From positions 28,657-92,656 of the forward strand of contig NZ_JAHBAY010000023.1 of assembly GCF_018499875.1 (NCBI RefSeq): DNA of 64,000 bases, read 5' to 3'. The number at the start of each line of letters is the position of its first letter. The stretch's first letter is position 1. Of the stretch, positions 8,648 through 17,608 are shown in pieces. This stretch comes from Kineosporia corallincola (GTDB taxonomy: Bacteria; Actinomycetota; Actinomycetes; Actinomycetales; Kineosporiaceae). Below the pieces are notes generated by a model. That model was not told the origin of the DNA, made no database searches, and saw only the letters and a program-made list of their open reading frames with translations. The position numbers and the translations under genes were made by a program.

Positions 8648-10461
8648 GCCCGGGGATCGTCGCCGGGGTCGACATCGGCAACTCCACCACCGAGGCCTGC
8701 GCCTTCGAGGATCCCGTATTCCTCGGCAGCGGACTGGTTCCCACCACCGGGATCAAGGGCACGACCAGAAATGTGGACGGCGTGGAGGCCGCGATCCGCG
8801 CGGCCCTGCGCAGCAGCGGCCGGCCCCTGGAAGACCTGACCCGGGTGTTCGTGAACGAGGCGACCCCGGTGATCAGCGGCCTGGCGATGGAGACCATCAC
8901 CGAGACCCTGATCACCGAGTCGACGATGATCGGCCACGACCCGCGCACCCCCGGCGGAGCCGGGCTCGGCGTGGGCGTCACCGTGCCGTTCGCCGAACTG
9001 GACGAATGTTCGCCCGGCGACGCGGTGATCGCGGTGGTGCCGGCCGGGATCGACTTCGCGGTGGTCGGCAAGGCCCTGAACGCCGCCCTGGAACGCGGCG
9101 TCGACCTGCGCGGGGCGGTGCTCGGCGCCGACGACGCGGTGCTGGTGAGCAACCGGCTGAACCGCCCGGTGCCGATCGTCGACGAGGTGCGCCGGGTCGA
9201 GGCGGTGCCGGCCGGCATGACCGCGGCCGTCGAGGTGGCAGCGCCGGGCCGCACCATCCGCACGCTCTGCGACGCCTACGGGCTCGCCACCGTGTTCTCG
9301 CTGGACGCCGAGCAGACCCGGGCGGTGGCACCGGTGGCCCGGGCGCTCACCGGCATCCGGTCGGCGGTGGTGGTGCGCACCCCCTCGGGTGAGGTCAGCG
9401 ACCGCCGCATCCCGGCCGGAACCCTGGAGCTGCACGGGGATTCGGCCACCCTGCGGATCGACGTGTCGGAGGGCGCCGAGGCGATCATGGCCCTGGCCGG
9501 CCGGCTCGCCCCGCTGCGCGACGCGACCGGCGAGGCGGGCACCAACGTCGGCGGCATGCTGGCCACGGTGCGGCAGAACATGGCCGACGTGGCCGAGCTG
9601 GGCCCGGATCAGGTGCGGATCGGCGACCTGCTGGCCGTGGACACCTTCGTGCCGCGCGAGGTGCGCGGCGGGCTGGCCGGGGAGGTGGCGCTGGAGAACG
9701 CGGTGGCGCTGGCCGCGATGGTGCGCACCAGCCACGGCCCGATGCGGCAGGTGGCCGACGTGATCGCCGGCCGGCTGCGGCAACAGGGGGCGCACGACGT
9801 GGAGGTGGTGATCGGCGGGGTGGAGGCCGAGATGGCCACGCGCGGCGCGCTGACCACGCCGGGCACCGAAAGACCGCTCGTGGTGCTGGATCTGGGTGGC
9901 GGATCGACCGACGCCGCGCTGGCCGGGCCGGACGGCCGGATCAGCACCGTGCACGTGGCGGGGGCCGGTGACCTGGTCACCCGGCTGATCGCCGCCGAGC
10001 TGGGCGTGCGACGCGACCTGGCCGAGGAGATCAAGCAGTGCCCGCTGGCCCGGTCGGAGAGCTTCTTCCACCTGCGCCTGGAGAACGGCACCGTGCGGTT
10101 CTTCGACCAGCCGCTGGCCCCGGAGCTCTTCGCCCGGGTGCTCACTCTCGGGGAACACGCGATGACGCCCGTGCCGACCCGGCACGGTCTCGACCGGATC
10201 CGGCAGGTGCGACGCACGGCGAAACAGCGGGTCTTCGTGGTCAACGCGCTGCGGGCGCTCCGCCAGGTCGCCCCCTACCAGGACCTGCGGCAGATCGGGT
10301 TCGTCGTGCTGCTGGGCGGTTCCGCGCTGGACTTCGAGATCCCCGAGCTGGTCGCCGACGCCCTGGCCCCGTTCGGGATCGTCTGCGGCACCGGCAACGT
10401 GCGCGGCACCGAGGGTCCACGTAACGCGGTGGCCAGCGGGCTGGTGCTGGCCAGATGCTGA
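8644..10461 (+). CDS. Dehydratase reactivating factor, large subunit
   Basis: A 605-residue chaperone-like ATPase of the PduG/DdrA/DhaF family. It swaps damaged cobalamin out of inactivated dehydratase at the cost of ATP. The N-terminus GVDIGNSTTEAC and the later LDLGGGSTDAAL are the two actin-like phosphate-binding loops; GTTRNVDG, ALLGG-type glycine-rich and C-terminal VVLLGGSALDFEIP segments also match the family. I start at ATG 8644, overlapping the medium-subunit stop by four bases; the upstream extension of the frame is only the shadow of that gene. It works as a complex with the small subunit encoded next. Confidence 0.95.
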   Translation: MSPGIVAGVDIGNSTTEACAFEDPVFLGSGLVPTTGIKGTTRNVDGVEAAIRAALRSSGRPLEDLTRVFVNEATPVISGLAMETITETLITESTMIGHDPRTPGGAGLGVGVTVPFAELDECSPGDAVIAVVPAGIDFAVVGKALNAALERGVDLRGAVLGADDAVLVSNRLNRPVPIVDEVRRVEAVPAGMTAAVEVAAPGRTIRTLCDAYGLATVFSLDAEQTRAVAPVARALTGIRSAVVVRTPSGEVSDRRIPAGTLELHGDSATLRIDVSEGAEAIMALAGRLAPLRDATGEAGTNVGGMLATVRQNMADVAELGPDQVRIGDLLAVDTFVPREVRGGLAGEVALENAVALAAMVRTSHGPMRQVADVIAGRLRQQGAHDVEVVIGGVEAEMATRGALTTPGTERPLVVLDLGGGSTDAALAGPDGRISTVHVAGAGDLVTRLIAAELGVRRDLAEEIKQCPLARSESFFHLRLENGTVRFFDQPLAPELFARVLTLGEHAMTPVPTRHGLDRIRQVRRTAKQRVFVVNALRALRQVAPYQDLRQIGFVVLLGGSALDFEIPELVADALAPFGIVCGTGNVRGTEGPRNAVASGLVLARC

Positions 10462-10781
10462 TCCGGCCGCACATTCTCGTGCTCACCGCGGGGCGGGGCG
10501 AGCCGCTGCGCCAGCTCTGCGCCGGCATCGAGGAGGAGGGCGTGCCGTTCGAGGTGCGGCGCGGCACCCCGGGAACCGCGGCGAGTCTGGCCGTCGAGGC
10601 CGCACGGCGATCCCCGCTGGGTGTCGGCGTCGGGCTGGACGCGACCGGTCTGATCGTCGTCCATCATTCGAAACTGCCCGACACGCAACCGGTCACCCGC
10701 ACCCGCGAGGCGCGCCGGGCGGGCCGCCACGCCGCCCGGATCGTCACCGGGACACCGCTGGACCTCGAGGAGAACCGATGA
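10455..10781 (+). CDS. Dehydratase reactivating factor, small subunit
   Basis: A 108-residue protein of the PduH/DdrB family, the beta subunit of the dehydratase reactivase. Its fold resembles the dehydratase medium subunit so that it can displace it during cofactor exchange. IEEEGVPFEV near residue 30 and the GVGVGLDATG stretch match the family. It overlaps the reactivase large-subunit gene by 7 bases and the next gene by 4 bases (ATGA), so the operon reads as one unit. Confidence 0.9.
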   Translation: MLIRPHILVLTAGRGEPLRQLCAGIEEEGVPFEVRRGTPGTAASLAVEAARRSPLGVGVGLDATGLIVVHHSKLPDTQPVTRTREARRAGRHAARIVTGTPLDLEENR

Positions 10782-11230
10782 GCAGCCTGAACCTGGCCGA
10801 CGCCCGGCGGATGATCGACGCCGGGATCCGCGAGGCCGACCGAATCGGCCGGCCGATGAACATCGCCGTGGTGGACGACGGCGGGCACCTGGTCGCGTTC
10901 GTGCGGATGGACGGCGCGATCAAGGCCAGTATCGACATCTCCACGCGCAAGGCGAGAACCTCGGTGCTGATGGAGACGCCCACGTCCGACCTGGCCGGGG
11001 CCACCCAGCCGGGCGCCGAACTGTACGGCCTGGAACATCTTTCCGGTGGCCTGGTGACGTTCGGCGGCGGCATCCCGGTGACCCGCGACGGCCGCGTGGT
11101 GGGGGCCGTCGGGGTCAGCGCAGGTTCGGTGGAGGAAGACGTGACGGTGGCCACGGCAGCTGTGGCGGCAGTGGCGACACACCAGGAGGCTCAGGCGGAG
11201 CCGCTGCTCTCCCGCACCACCAGCTCGTGA
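10778..11230 (+). CDS. GlcG/HbpS-family (DUF336) protein
   Basis: A 150-residue protein of the GlcG/HbpS family: N-terminal LADARRMIDAGIREA, central MNIAVVDDGGHLVAFVRMDGA, and C-terminal GGIPVTRDGRVVGAVGVSAG. Relatives bind haem or cobalamin-type ligands, and the same domain forms the C-terminal half of PduO, whose N-terminal half is the cobalamin adenosyltransferase. Here the domain stands alone as the last gene of the dehydratase operon (ATGA overlap with the reactivase small subunit). A role in cofactor handling or redox protection is inference. Its last 40 bases overlap, tail to tail, the 3' end of the LacI-type gene. Confidence 0.88.
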   Translation: MSSLNLADARRMIDAGIREADRIGRPMNIAVVDDGGHLVAFVRMDGAIKASIDISTRKARTSVLMETPTSDLAGATQPGAELYGLEHLSGGLVTFGGGIPVTRDGRVVGAVGVSAGSVEEDVTVATAAVAAVATHQEAQAEPLLSRTTSS

Positions 11231-12198
11231 GCGACGCTGACCTCCCGCACCGCACCGGCCGGGTCGTCGAGCCGGGCCAGCAACGTGTCCACCGCGGCCT
11301 GGGCGATGCCGGCCTTGTCGGGCCGCACCGACGACAGCGACGGGGTGGAGAACCGGGACGCCTCGATGTCGTCGAACCCGATCACCGCCATGTCTTCCGG
11401 CACCCGTACGTTCTGCTCGTGCAGTTCGCGCAGTGCCCCGGCGGCCAGCTCGTCGCTGAAACAGAACAGCGCATCGGGCCGTTCGGGCCAGGCCAGCAGT
11501 TCCCGCACGGCGGTGGCGGCACTGCCCCGGCGGTAGTCGGCGGTGCGCAGGTACCGGCCCTCCGGGTCGAGACCGGCGGCCCGCATGCCCAGCCGGAAAC
11601 CCTTCAGCCGGTACTTCGACGTGGCGTCCCGGGCGCCGCCGCTGCCGCCGAGCGCGGCGATCCGGGTGCGGCCCCGCCCGGCCAGGTGCGCCACGGCCTG
11701 CCGGGCGGCCTCCACGTTGTCGATGCCGACGTGGTCGAGCGAGGTGCGGGCGGTGCGCTCGCCGAGCAGAACCATCGGCCGCCCGCCGGCCAGGCCGGCC
11801 AGGTCCACGCCGCGCAGCCCGAGTGAACTGAACAGCACCCCGTCGACCCAGCTGGCCTGGGCGATCGTCTCCAGCAGGGCGCGCTCGCGCTGCGGGTCGC
11901 CACCGGACTCGTCGATCTGCACGGTGCAGCCCACCGAGCTGGCGTAGTCGACCACCTCGTGGGCAAGCTCACCGAAGTACGACACGTTGATCTCGGGCAG
12001 CACCAGCATGATGATGCCGGTGCGGCCCTGCCGCAGGCTGCGGGCCACCAGGTTGGGCCGGTAGTTCAGCTCTTCCAGCGCGGCCTGCACCCGGGCCCGG
12101 GTGGCGGGGGCGATGTGCTGGAAGCCGTTCACCACGTTGGAGACCGTGCGGACCGAGACACCGGCCCGCTCGGCCACGTCGCGCAAGGTCACCGCCAT
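11191..12198 (-). CDS. LacI-family transcriptional regulator
   Basis: A 335-residue repressor: N-terminal helix-turn-helix (VTLRDVAERAGVSVRTVSNV) with the LacI hinge helix, followed by a periplasmic-binding-protein-like sensor domain ending in VIGFDDIEASRF. AAGG precedes the ATG. It lies 76 bp downstream of the GH2 glycosidase gene on the same strand, so it is probably the local regulator of that gene and of the divergent ABC importer. Two LacI-style palindromes lie in the divergent gap. Its 3' end overlaps the end of the dehydratase operon by 40 bp, convergent. Confidence 0.93.
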   Translation of the reverse strand: MAVTLRDVAERAGVSVRTVSNVVNGFQHIAPATRARVQAALEELNYRPNLVARSLRQGRTGIIMLVLPEINVSYFGELAHEVVDYASSVGCTVQIDESGGDPQRERALLETIAQASWVDGVLFSSLGLRGVDLAGLAGGRPMVLLGERTARTSLDHVGIDNVEAARQAVAHLAGRGRTRIAALGGSGGARDATSKYRLKGFRLGMRAAGLDPEGRYLRTADYRRGSAATAVRELLAWPERPDALFCFSDELAAGALRELHEQNVRVPEDMAVIGFDDIEASRFSTPSLSSVRPDKAGIAQAAVDTLLARLDDPAGAVREVSVAHELVVRESSGSA

Positions 12199-12274
12199 CC
12201 GCGCACCTTCTCACATCCCCCGCCGCCGGTGTGAGGGCGGCGGGGCGCACGATCACGCACCCGCCGCCCCGGGT

Positions 12275-14140
12275 TCAGTCCTGCCAGCCGTTCGTCGCCC
12301 CGGCCTCCAGCTTCCTGCCCTCCCGGGTGCCCGTGACGATCGCCCGGATCGTCTCCACCGGCAGCTTCGGGGTGCCGTCGGCGTAGAGCAGGCCGTTGGT
12401 CTCCTGGCCGGTGTCCATGAACTGGGTGTAGCAGAAGCCGACCAGCGTGGGGGCCTCGCGCAGGGCGTCGAACAGTTCGCCCACCACGCCCTCGTACTCG
12501 GCCGGGCTGGTGACGCTGGCGTAACCCCAGTTCTCCGGGTCGGCCGACAGCGAGATGCCGCCGAACTCGGTGAGCATCAGCGGGGCCACCCCGGCGTCCC
12601 ACTTGGCCAGGGCCGCCGGGTCGACGATCGGTTTGCGCCCCTGCACGCCGAGCTCGGAGCGCACCGTGGCGTCGGCCGCGGCCGCGGAGCCCCAGAGCCG
12701 GATCAGGCCGGGCCCGTTCGTGGTGTAGTCGTGGATGCCCATGATGTCGCTGTCGACGTGTTCCCAGCCGTCGTTCGAGATCACCGGGCGAGTCGGGTCG
12801 AGGGCACGGGTGAGCGCGCTGAGGCCCTTGGCGAAGTTCTGCTGCGCCACGTCGTGGGCGATGTCCTGCACGCCCCAGCTCTCGTTGAACGGCACCCAGA
12901 CCACCACGCTGGGGTGGCTGCGGTCACGCCGCACCAGCTCCAGCCACTCGGCCGTGAGCAGTTCCACCGCGGTGTTCGAGAACGAGTACGCCGCAGCGGT
13001 TTCGCCCCAGACCATCAGGCCGAGCCGGTCGGCCCAGTAGAGGAACCGCGGGTCCTCGGCCTTCTGGTGGTTGCGCACCGAGTTGAAGCCCATCGCGATC
13101 AGCAGCTCGACCTCGGCGCGCAGCTGGCCGGTGCCGGTGTTCGCGTTGTGGGTGTCGGGGCGGTAGCCCTGGTTCAGCACGGAGCGGGTGTAGATCGGCG
13201 CGTCGTTCAGCTTGAACGCCCCGCCGCCCACCGAAACCGTGCGCAGGCCGGTATAACTCGCCACCTCGTCGAGCACCTCGCCACCGGCCCGGTCCCGCAG
13301 CACCACGGCGATGTCGATCAGGTTCGGGTGCTCCGGGCTCCACAGCAGCCGGGCCCGGTCCTGGCCGTTGACCAGGGCCGCCAGCCGCAGGTCGACCGGC
13401 ACGGTGGCGCCCTGCACCAGCACCGACCCGAAGGCCAGCACCTCGTCGCCGAAGCTCACCTCGACGTCGAGAACGGCCGGGGCGGAAGGGATCCGGTTCA
13501 GCGTGACCTCGCCGCGCAGCGCGCAGCCGGCCACGTCGGGACGCCAGTACACCTCGGTGACATGCGCGGCCGGCACCGACTCGGCCCAGACCGTCTGCCA
13601 GATCCCGGTGGTGCGCTCGTACCAGATGCCGTGGGTCCGGTCCCGCCAGTCCTGCTTGCCGCGGGGTGCCTCCATGCTGAACGGGTCGTCCTCGGCACGC
13701 ACCACCAGCAGGTGCTCGCCGGCGCCGGGCGTGAGCAGGTCGGTGACGTCCACGGTGAACGGCGTCTGCCCGCCGACGTGGTGCCCGGCGTGCTGTCCGT
13801 CGATCCAGACGTCGGCGCGGAAGTCCACGGCGCCGAAGTGGATCAGCGCACGTCGTCCACCGTCGGTCGCCAGCGCGGCACCGTCGACCGTGCGGCGGTA
13901 CCAGACCACCGGATGGAAGCCGGTGTCGTGGATGCCCGAGGCCGGGGACTCCGGCGGGTAGGGCACCTGGATCGTGCGGTCGAAAACCGGGGCAGACTCG
14001 AAACCGGCCGCGTACCAGCGCTCCGCGCGCCCGGCGTCCGCGTCGTCGTGGGCGAAGTCCCAGCTTCCGTCCAGGCCGGTCCAGTCACCCCGGGCCAGGA
14101 TCGGCCGGGGGTACGAGCCGTCCTGCTGTGTCGCCTTCAC
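12275..14140 (-). CDS. Glycoside hydrolase family 2 protein (beta-galactosidase/beta-glucuronidase class)
   Basis: A 621-residue retaining glycosidase: N-terminal sugar-binding jelly roll (about 20-190), an immunoglobulin-like beta-sandwich (about 190-300) and a C-terminal TIM barrel. The acid/base Glu420 lies in VVVWVPFNESWG and the nucleophile Glu525 in LMLTEFGG; FNSVRNHQKAEDP is the usual barrel-start motif. There is no signal peptide, so it acts in the cytoplasm, presumably on oligosaccharides brought in by the divergently encoded ABC importer. It starts at GTG with AGAGG upstream. The linkage and sugar cannot be told from sequence alone. Confidence 0.93.
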   Translation of the reverse strand: MKATQQDGSYPRPILARGDWTGLDGSWDFAHDDADAGRAERWYAAGFESAPVFDRTIQVPYPPESPASGIHDTGFHPVVWYRRTVDGAALATDGGRRALIHFGAVDFRADVWIDGQHAGHHVGGQTPFTVDVTDLLTPGAGEHLLVVRAEDDPFSMEAPRGKQDWRDRTHGIWYERTTGIWQTVWAESVPAAHVTEVYWRPDVAGCALRGEVTLNRIPSAPAVLDVEVSFGDEVLAFGSVLVQGATVPVDLRLAALVNGQDRARLLWSPEHPNLIDIAVVLRDRAGGEVLDEVASYTGLRTVSVGGGAFKLNDAPIYTRSVLNQGYRPDTHNANTGTGQLRAEVELLIAMGFNSVRNHQKAEDPRFLYWADRLGLMVWGETAAAYSFSNTAVELLTAEWLELVRRDRSHPSVVVWVPFNESWGVQDIAHDVAQQNFAKGLSALTRALDPTRPVISNDGWEHVDSDIMGIHDYTTNGPGLIRLWGSAAAADATVRSELGVQGRKPIVDPAALAKWDAGVAPLMLTEFGGISLSADPENWGYASVTSPAEYEGVVGELFDALREAPTLVGFCYTQFMDTGQETNGLLYADGTPKLPVETIRAIVTGTREGRKLEAGATNGWQD

Positions 14141-14160
14141 GTCTGAGCCCTCTCCTCTGC

Positions 14161-14219
14161 ACCTTCACGAGCACCTTCACGAGCACCGTCCGCGGACACC
14201 GCTCACGAGCACCTTCACC
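14161..14219. repeat. Short direct repeats in the divergent promoter gap
   Basis: The unit ACCTTCACGAGC and partial copies recur about four times just upstream of the GH2 start. They could be slippage products or regulator contacts. Confidence 0.6.
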
Positions 14220-14262
14220 GACATGCGCCGCCGTCGGTCCGGTGACAGCATGATGCCTGCCT

Positions 14263-14276
14263 TTGCAACGATGCAA
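14263..14276. promoter_or_regulatory. LacI-type operator, GH2-proximal
   Basis: TTGCAACGATGCAA is a near-perfect 14-bp palindrome with a central CG, typical of LacI-family operators. It differs from the second site at 14351 by one base and is 122 bp upstream of the GH2 start. Confidence 0.7.
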
Positions 14277-14350
14277 CATGCAGGTCAGCAAAATCCCGTA
14301 GCCGCCCGGACACGCTGGGCGCACGACCGGAAAAGCTGTCCGGGCAGGTC

Positions 14351-14364
14351 TTGCATCGATGCAA
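14351..14364. promoter_or_regulatory. LacI-type operator, ABC-importer-proximal
   Basis: TTGCATCGATGCAA is a perfect 14-bp palindrome with central CG, 67 bp upstream of the solute-binding-protein gene. The centres of the two operators are 88 bp apart, about eight helical turns, so looping by a LacI tetramer or dual control of both divergent units is possible. Confidence 0.75.
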
Positions 14365-14431
14365 ACGGGTGTGTCAAGGTCCAGCCACTTAGCTAGAGCG
14401 CGCGGGCCGCACAATGAGGAGCGAATGCCGT

Positions 14432-15787
14432 ATGCGTGGTGATTTCACACGCCGCAACTTCCTGGCCATGGGAGGCGGCCTGTCGCTGGCGGGCCTGTTG
14501 TCCGCCTGTGGATCTCCCGTCGTCACCAGCCTGACCGGCGGTCAGCCGGCCACCGCGGATGTCATCTTCTGGCATCTGTTCGGCGGCGGCGACGGCGAGA
14601 ACATGGGCACGATGGTCGACACCGTCCAGAAGGCCACCGGCCACTCGGTCGAATCCACCCTGCTGTCGTGGGGTAACCCCTACTACACGAAACTTGCCCT
14701 GGCGGCTTCCAGCCAGCGCCCGCCGGACGTGGCCATCAGCCACCTCTCCCGGCTGTCCACCCTGGCCCAGGCCGGGCTGCTCACCCCCTACGAGGAGACC
14801 GGTCTCGCGGAACTCGGTGTCACGCAGGACAAGTTCTCCGCACCGGCCTGGCAGAAGGCCACCATCGACGGATCCACCTACGCGATCCCGCTCGACACCC
14901 ACCCGTTCGTGCTCTATTACAACGTGGACCTGGCCGGGAAGGCCGGGCTGCTGAACGACGCGGGCGACGGTCTCACCGACATCTCCGGCGAGGAGCGCTT
15001 CCTCGAGGCCCTGACCGAGATGAAGAAGGTCACCGGGAAGTACGGCGTCACGATGGCGAACACCGCCGACCCGTCCACCGCCTGGCGCTGGTTCATGACG
15101 GTCTACGGCGGCCTGGTGAAGGACCAGGGCATCGTCTCCGACTCCGGCACGAAGGTGACGGTGGACGACGAGGCCATGCAGGAGACCTTCGCGTTCCTCC
15201 AGAAGATCACCGTGGGGCAGAAACTGGCGCCGCCGAACGCCACCGGCGCGGTCGCGACCCAGCAGTTCAGCGGCGGCGAGGCGGGTTTCCTGTTCGACGG
15301 CGTCTGGCAGATCACCGTCTACTCCGGCGTGAAGATGCCCGACGGCAGCACGCTGAACCTGAACATGGTGCCGTTCCCGGCCCTGCTCGGCGACGAGGCC
15401 TGCGCCTACGCCGACTCGCACTCGCTGGTGATTCCCCGGGCGAGCGGCCGTTCGGCCGAACGTGCCGGATACGCGGCACAATTCATTCAGGGCCTGCTCG
15501 GGCAGAGCGCGCTGTGGGCGCAGGGCGGGCACATCCCGGCCTGGCTGCCGACCGTGGAGAGCGCCGCGTTCAAGGAGCTCAGCCCGCAGAAGAACTACGT
15601 GGACGCCGCCGCGAACGCGGTCTACGACCCGGACGGCTGGTACACCGGCGCCGGATCGGACTTCCAGAACACGGTGGGCGCCATCATCATCTCGGCGCTG
15701 GCGGGGCAGATGACCCCGAAGAGCGCCACCAGCCAGATGAAGTCAGCGCTGAAGAAGCTGGCCGACACCAACGCGCCGGTGAGCTGA
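14432..15787 (+). CDS. Sugar ABC transporter substrate-binding lipoprotein
   Basis: About 451 residues, extracellular solute-binding protein family 1. The N-terminus carries a twin-arginine type signal (RRNFLAMGG) and a lipobox LLSAC with the lipidated Cys at about residue 26, so it is exported and anchored outside the membrane. IFWHLFGGGDGENMG and the VDTVQKATG region resemble carbohydrate-binding members. I start at ATG 14432 because AGGAG lies nine bases upstream; an in-frame ATG at 14414 precedes that site. It is the first gene of the importer operon; no ATPase gene is present, as usual when a shared MsmK/MalK-type ATPase is used. Confidence 0.93.
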   Translation: MRGDFTRRNFLAMGGGLSLAGLLSACGSPVVTSLTGGQPATADVIFWHLFGGGDGENMGTMVDTVQKATGHSVESTLLSWGNPYYTKLALAASSQRPPDVAISHLSRLSTLAQAGLLTPYEETGLAELGVTQDKFSAPAWQKATIDGSTYAIPLDTHPFVLYYNVDLAGKAGLLNDAGDGLTDISGEERFLEALTEMKKVTGKYGVTMANTADPSTAWRWFMTVYGGLVKDQGIVSDSGTKVTVDDEAMQETFAFLQKITVGQKLAPPNATGAVATQQFSGGEAGFLFDGVWQITVYSGVKMPDGSTLNLNMVPFPALLGDEACAYADSHSLVIPRASGRSAERAGYAAQFIQGLLGQSALWAQGGHIPAWLPTVESAAFKELSPQKNYVDAAANAVYDPDGWYTGAGSDFQNTVGAIIISALAGQMTPKSATSQMKSALKKLADTNAPVS

Positions 15788-15798
15788 GGGAGTAGATC

Positions 15799-16716
15799 GT
15801 GACCACCGCAACCACGGCTGTCCCCACCACCCGCGTCCCGTCCGACGGGCGCGACAACCGGGCCGGCTGGATCTTCTCCACCCCGTTCCTGGTGCTCTAC
15901 GCCCTGTTCCTGATCGGCCCGGTGCTGGTCGGCCTGGTGCTGAGTTTCTTCAACACCGCCACGGTGAAGAACGACCTCGGCGCCTTCGTCGGCCTCGACA
16001 ACTACCTGGACATCCTGTCCAGCGTCGACTTCTGGAAGTCGATGTGGCACTCCACCCTGTTCACCCTCCTGACCGTGCCGTTCCTGGTCGTGCTGCCGCT
16101 GCTGGCAGCGGTCTTCGCCGCCCGCATCACCCGTAACCGCTGGTTCTACCGGGTGGCCTTCTTCGCCCCCTACGTGGTGCCGTCGGCCTCGGTGGCACTG
16201 ATCTTCAGCTACATCTACTCCCCCGAGATCGGGCTACTGACCAAAGCTTTCACCAGCGTCGGGCTGCCCGACCCGGGATTCCTGAGCGCCACCAAGGGCG
16301 CCTGGTTCGCGGTCACCCTGATGACGGTGTGGTGGACCTTCGGTTTCAACTTCGTGCTCTACACCGCCGCGTTGCAGGAGATCCCGGAGGAGACCTACGA
16401 GGCCGCGGCCATCGACGGGGCGAGCGCCTGGCAGCAGATCCGCTCGATCACCGTCCCGCTGCTGCGGCCCACCATCGGCCTGGTGCTCATGCTCCAGGTG
16501 CTGGCCTCGCTCAAGGTGTTCGACCAGATCTACATCCTGCTGGGCGGTGGCCCGAACGGCAGCACCCGGCCGGTGATCGAGTACATCTACGACACCGGTT
16601 TCACCACCTACCGGGCGGGTTACGCGGCCGCCGGGACCATGGTCTACTTCCTGATCCTGGTTCTCGTCTCCGCCGTCTGGATGATCACCAGCCGCCGCCG
16701 CGACGCGCGCGCGTGA
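15799..16716 (+). CDS. Sugar ABC transporter permease (MalF/UgpA type)
   Basis: A 305-residue inner-membrane permease with six predicted membrane segments. The EAA loop reads EAAAIDGASAWQQIRSITVP (residues about 195-215) and contacts the ATPase. It starts at GTG, 11 bases after the binding-protein gene, and pairs with the next gene to form the channel. Confidence 0.94.
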   Translation: MTTATTAVPTTRVPSDGRDNRAGWIFSTPFLVLYALFLIGPVLVGLVLSFFNTATVKNDLGAFVGLDNYLDILSSVDFWKSMWHSTLFTLLTVPFLVVLPLLAAVFAARITRNRWFYRVAFFAPYVVPSASVALIFSYIYSPEIGLLTKAFTSVGLPDPGFLSATKGAWFAVTLMTVWWTFGFNFVLYTAALQEIPEETYEAAAIDGASAWQQIRSITVPLLRPTIGLVLMLQVLASLKVFDQIYILLGGGPNGSTRPVIEYIYDTGFTTYRAGYAAAGTMVYFLILVLVSAVWMITSRRRDARA

Positions 16717-16729
16717 AGGGACCGAAAAC

Positions 16730-17608
16730 ATGACCACGACAACCCTTCCCACGCCGCGTAAGCGCAAGGAACGGTCACAGGCCGACAAGACCGGCTCGAA
16801 GGCGTTCAACCGGCTCGCCGCCACCTGTCTCACGTTGTTCGCGCTGATCTGGCTGATCCCGTTCGCCTACGCGGTGATCACCTCGGTCCGCCCGATCGAG
16901 GAGATCACCGCCGACCCGATCGGCTTCTCGCTGGGCAGCTGGACGCTCGACGCGTACCACGCCGCCTTCAGCCTGAACTCGATCGGCTGGTGGTACCTGA
17001 ACAGCTTCCTGATCTCCACGCTGTCGGTGGTCTTCACCGTGATCGTCTGCTCGCTGATCGCCTTCGGCCTGGCGCACCTGCGGTTCCGGGGCAAGGGCGC
17101 GCTGACCGTCCTGATCCTGGCCGGCCTGATGGTGCCGATGGAGGCCCTGGTCCTGCCGCAGTTCATGGAGTTCCGGGCGTTCGGCCTGCTCGGCACCTAC
17201 TGGGCGCTGATCCTGCCGGCCACGGCCTCACCGGTCGCGGTGTTCGTGTTCCGCTCGTTCCTCAAGGGCATCCCGGACGCCCTGATCGAGGCGGCGCGGA
17301 TCGACGGGGCCTCGTGGTGGCGGATCTACCGGCAGATCTGTATGCCGCTGTGCCGCCCGGCCGTCTCCGCGGTGGCGATCTTCACCTTCATCACCACCTG
17401 GAACGCCTTCCTGTGGCCGTTGCTGGTGCTGACCCAGACCAAGTCGCAGACCATCCCGGTGGGTCTGAGCGGCCTGCTCGGGGCGACCAGCATCAACCAG
17501 GCCGAGGTGATGGCCTCGGCCGTGCTCGGCCTGCTGCCCCTGCTGGTGGTGTTCCTGGTGGCCCAGCGTCAGATCGTGCAGGGCGTGGCCAGCACGGGCA
17601 TCAAGTAG
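16730..17608 (+). CDS. Sugar ABC transporter permease (MalG/UgpE type)
   Basis: A 292-residue second permease of the importer, six predicted membrane segments, with the EAA loop EAARIDGASWWRIYRQICMP. The N-terminal tail is charged and cytoplasmic. It follows the first permease by 13 bases and ends the operon; its last 8 bases overlap a small convergent reading frame. Confidence 0.94.
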   Translation: MTTTTLPTPRKRKERSQADKTGSKAFNRLAATCLTLFALIWLIPFAYAVITSVRPIEEITADPIGFSLGSWTLDAYHAAFSLNSIGWWYLNSFLISTLSVVFTVIVCSLIAFGLAHLRFRGKGALTVLILAGLMVPMEALVLPQFMEFRAFGLLGTYWALILPATASPVAVFVFRSFLKGIPDALIEAARIDGASWWRIYRQICMPLCRPAVSAVAIFTFITTWNAFLWPLLVLTQTKSQTIPVGLSGLLGATSINQAEVMASAVLGLLPLLVVFLVAQRQIVQGVASTGIK

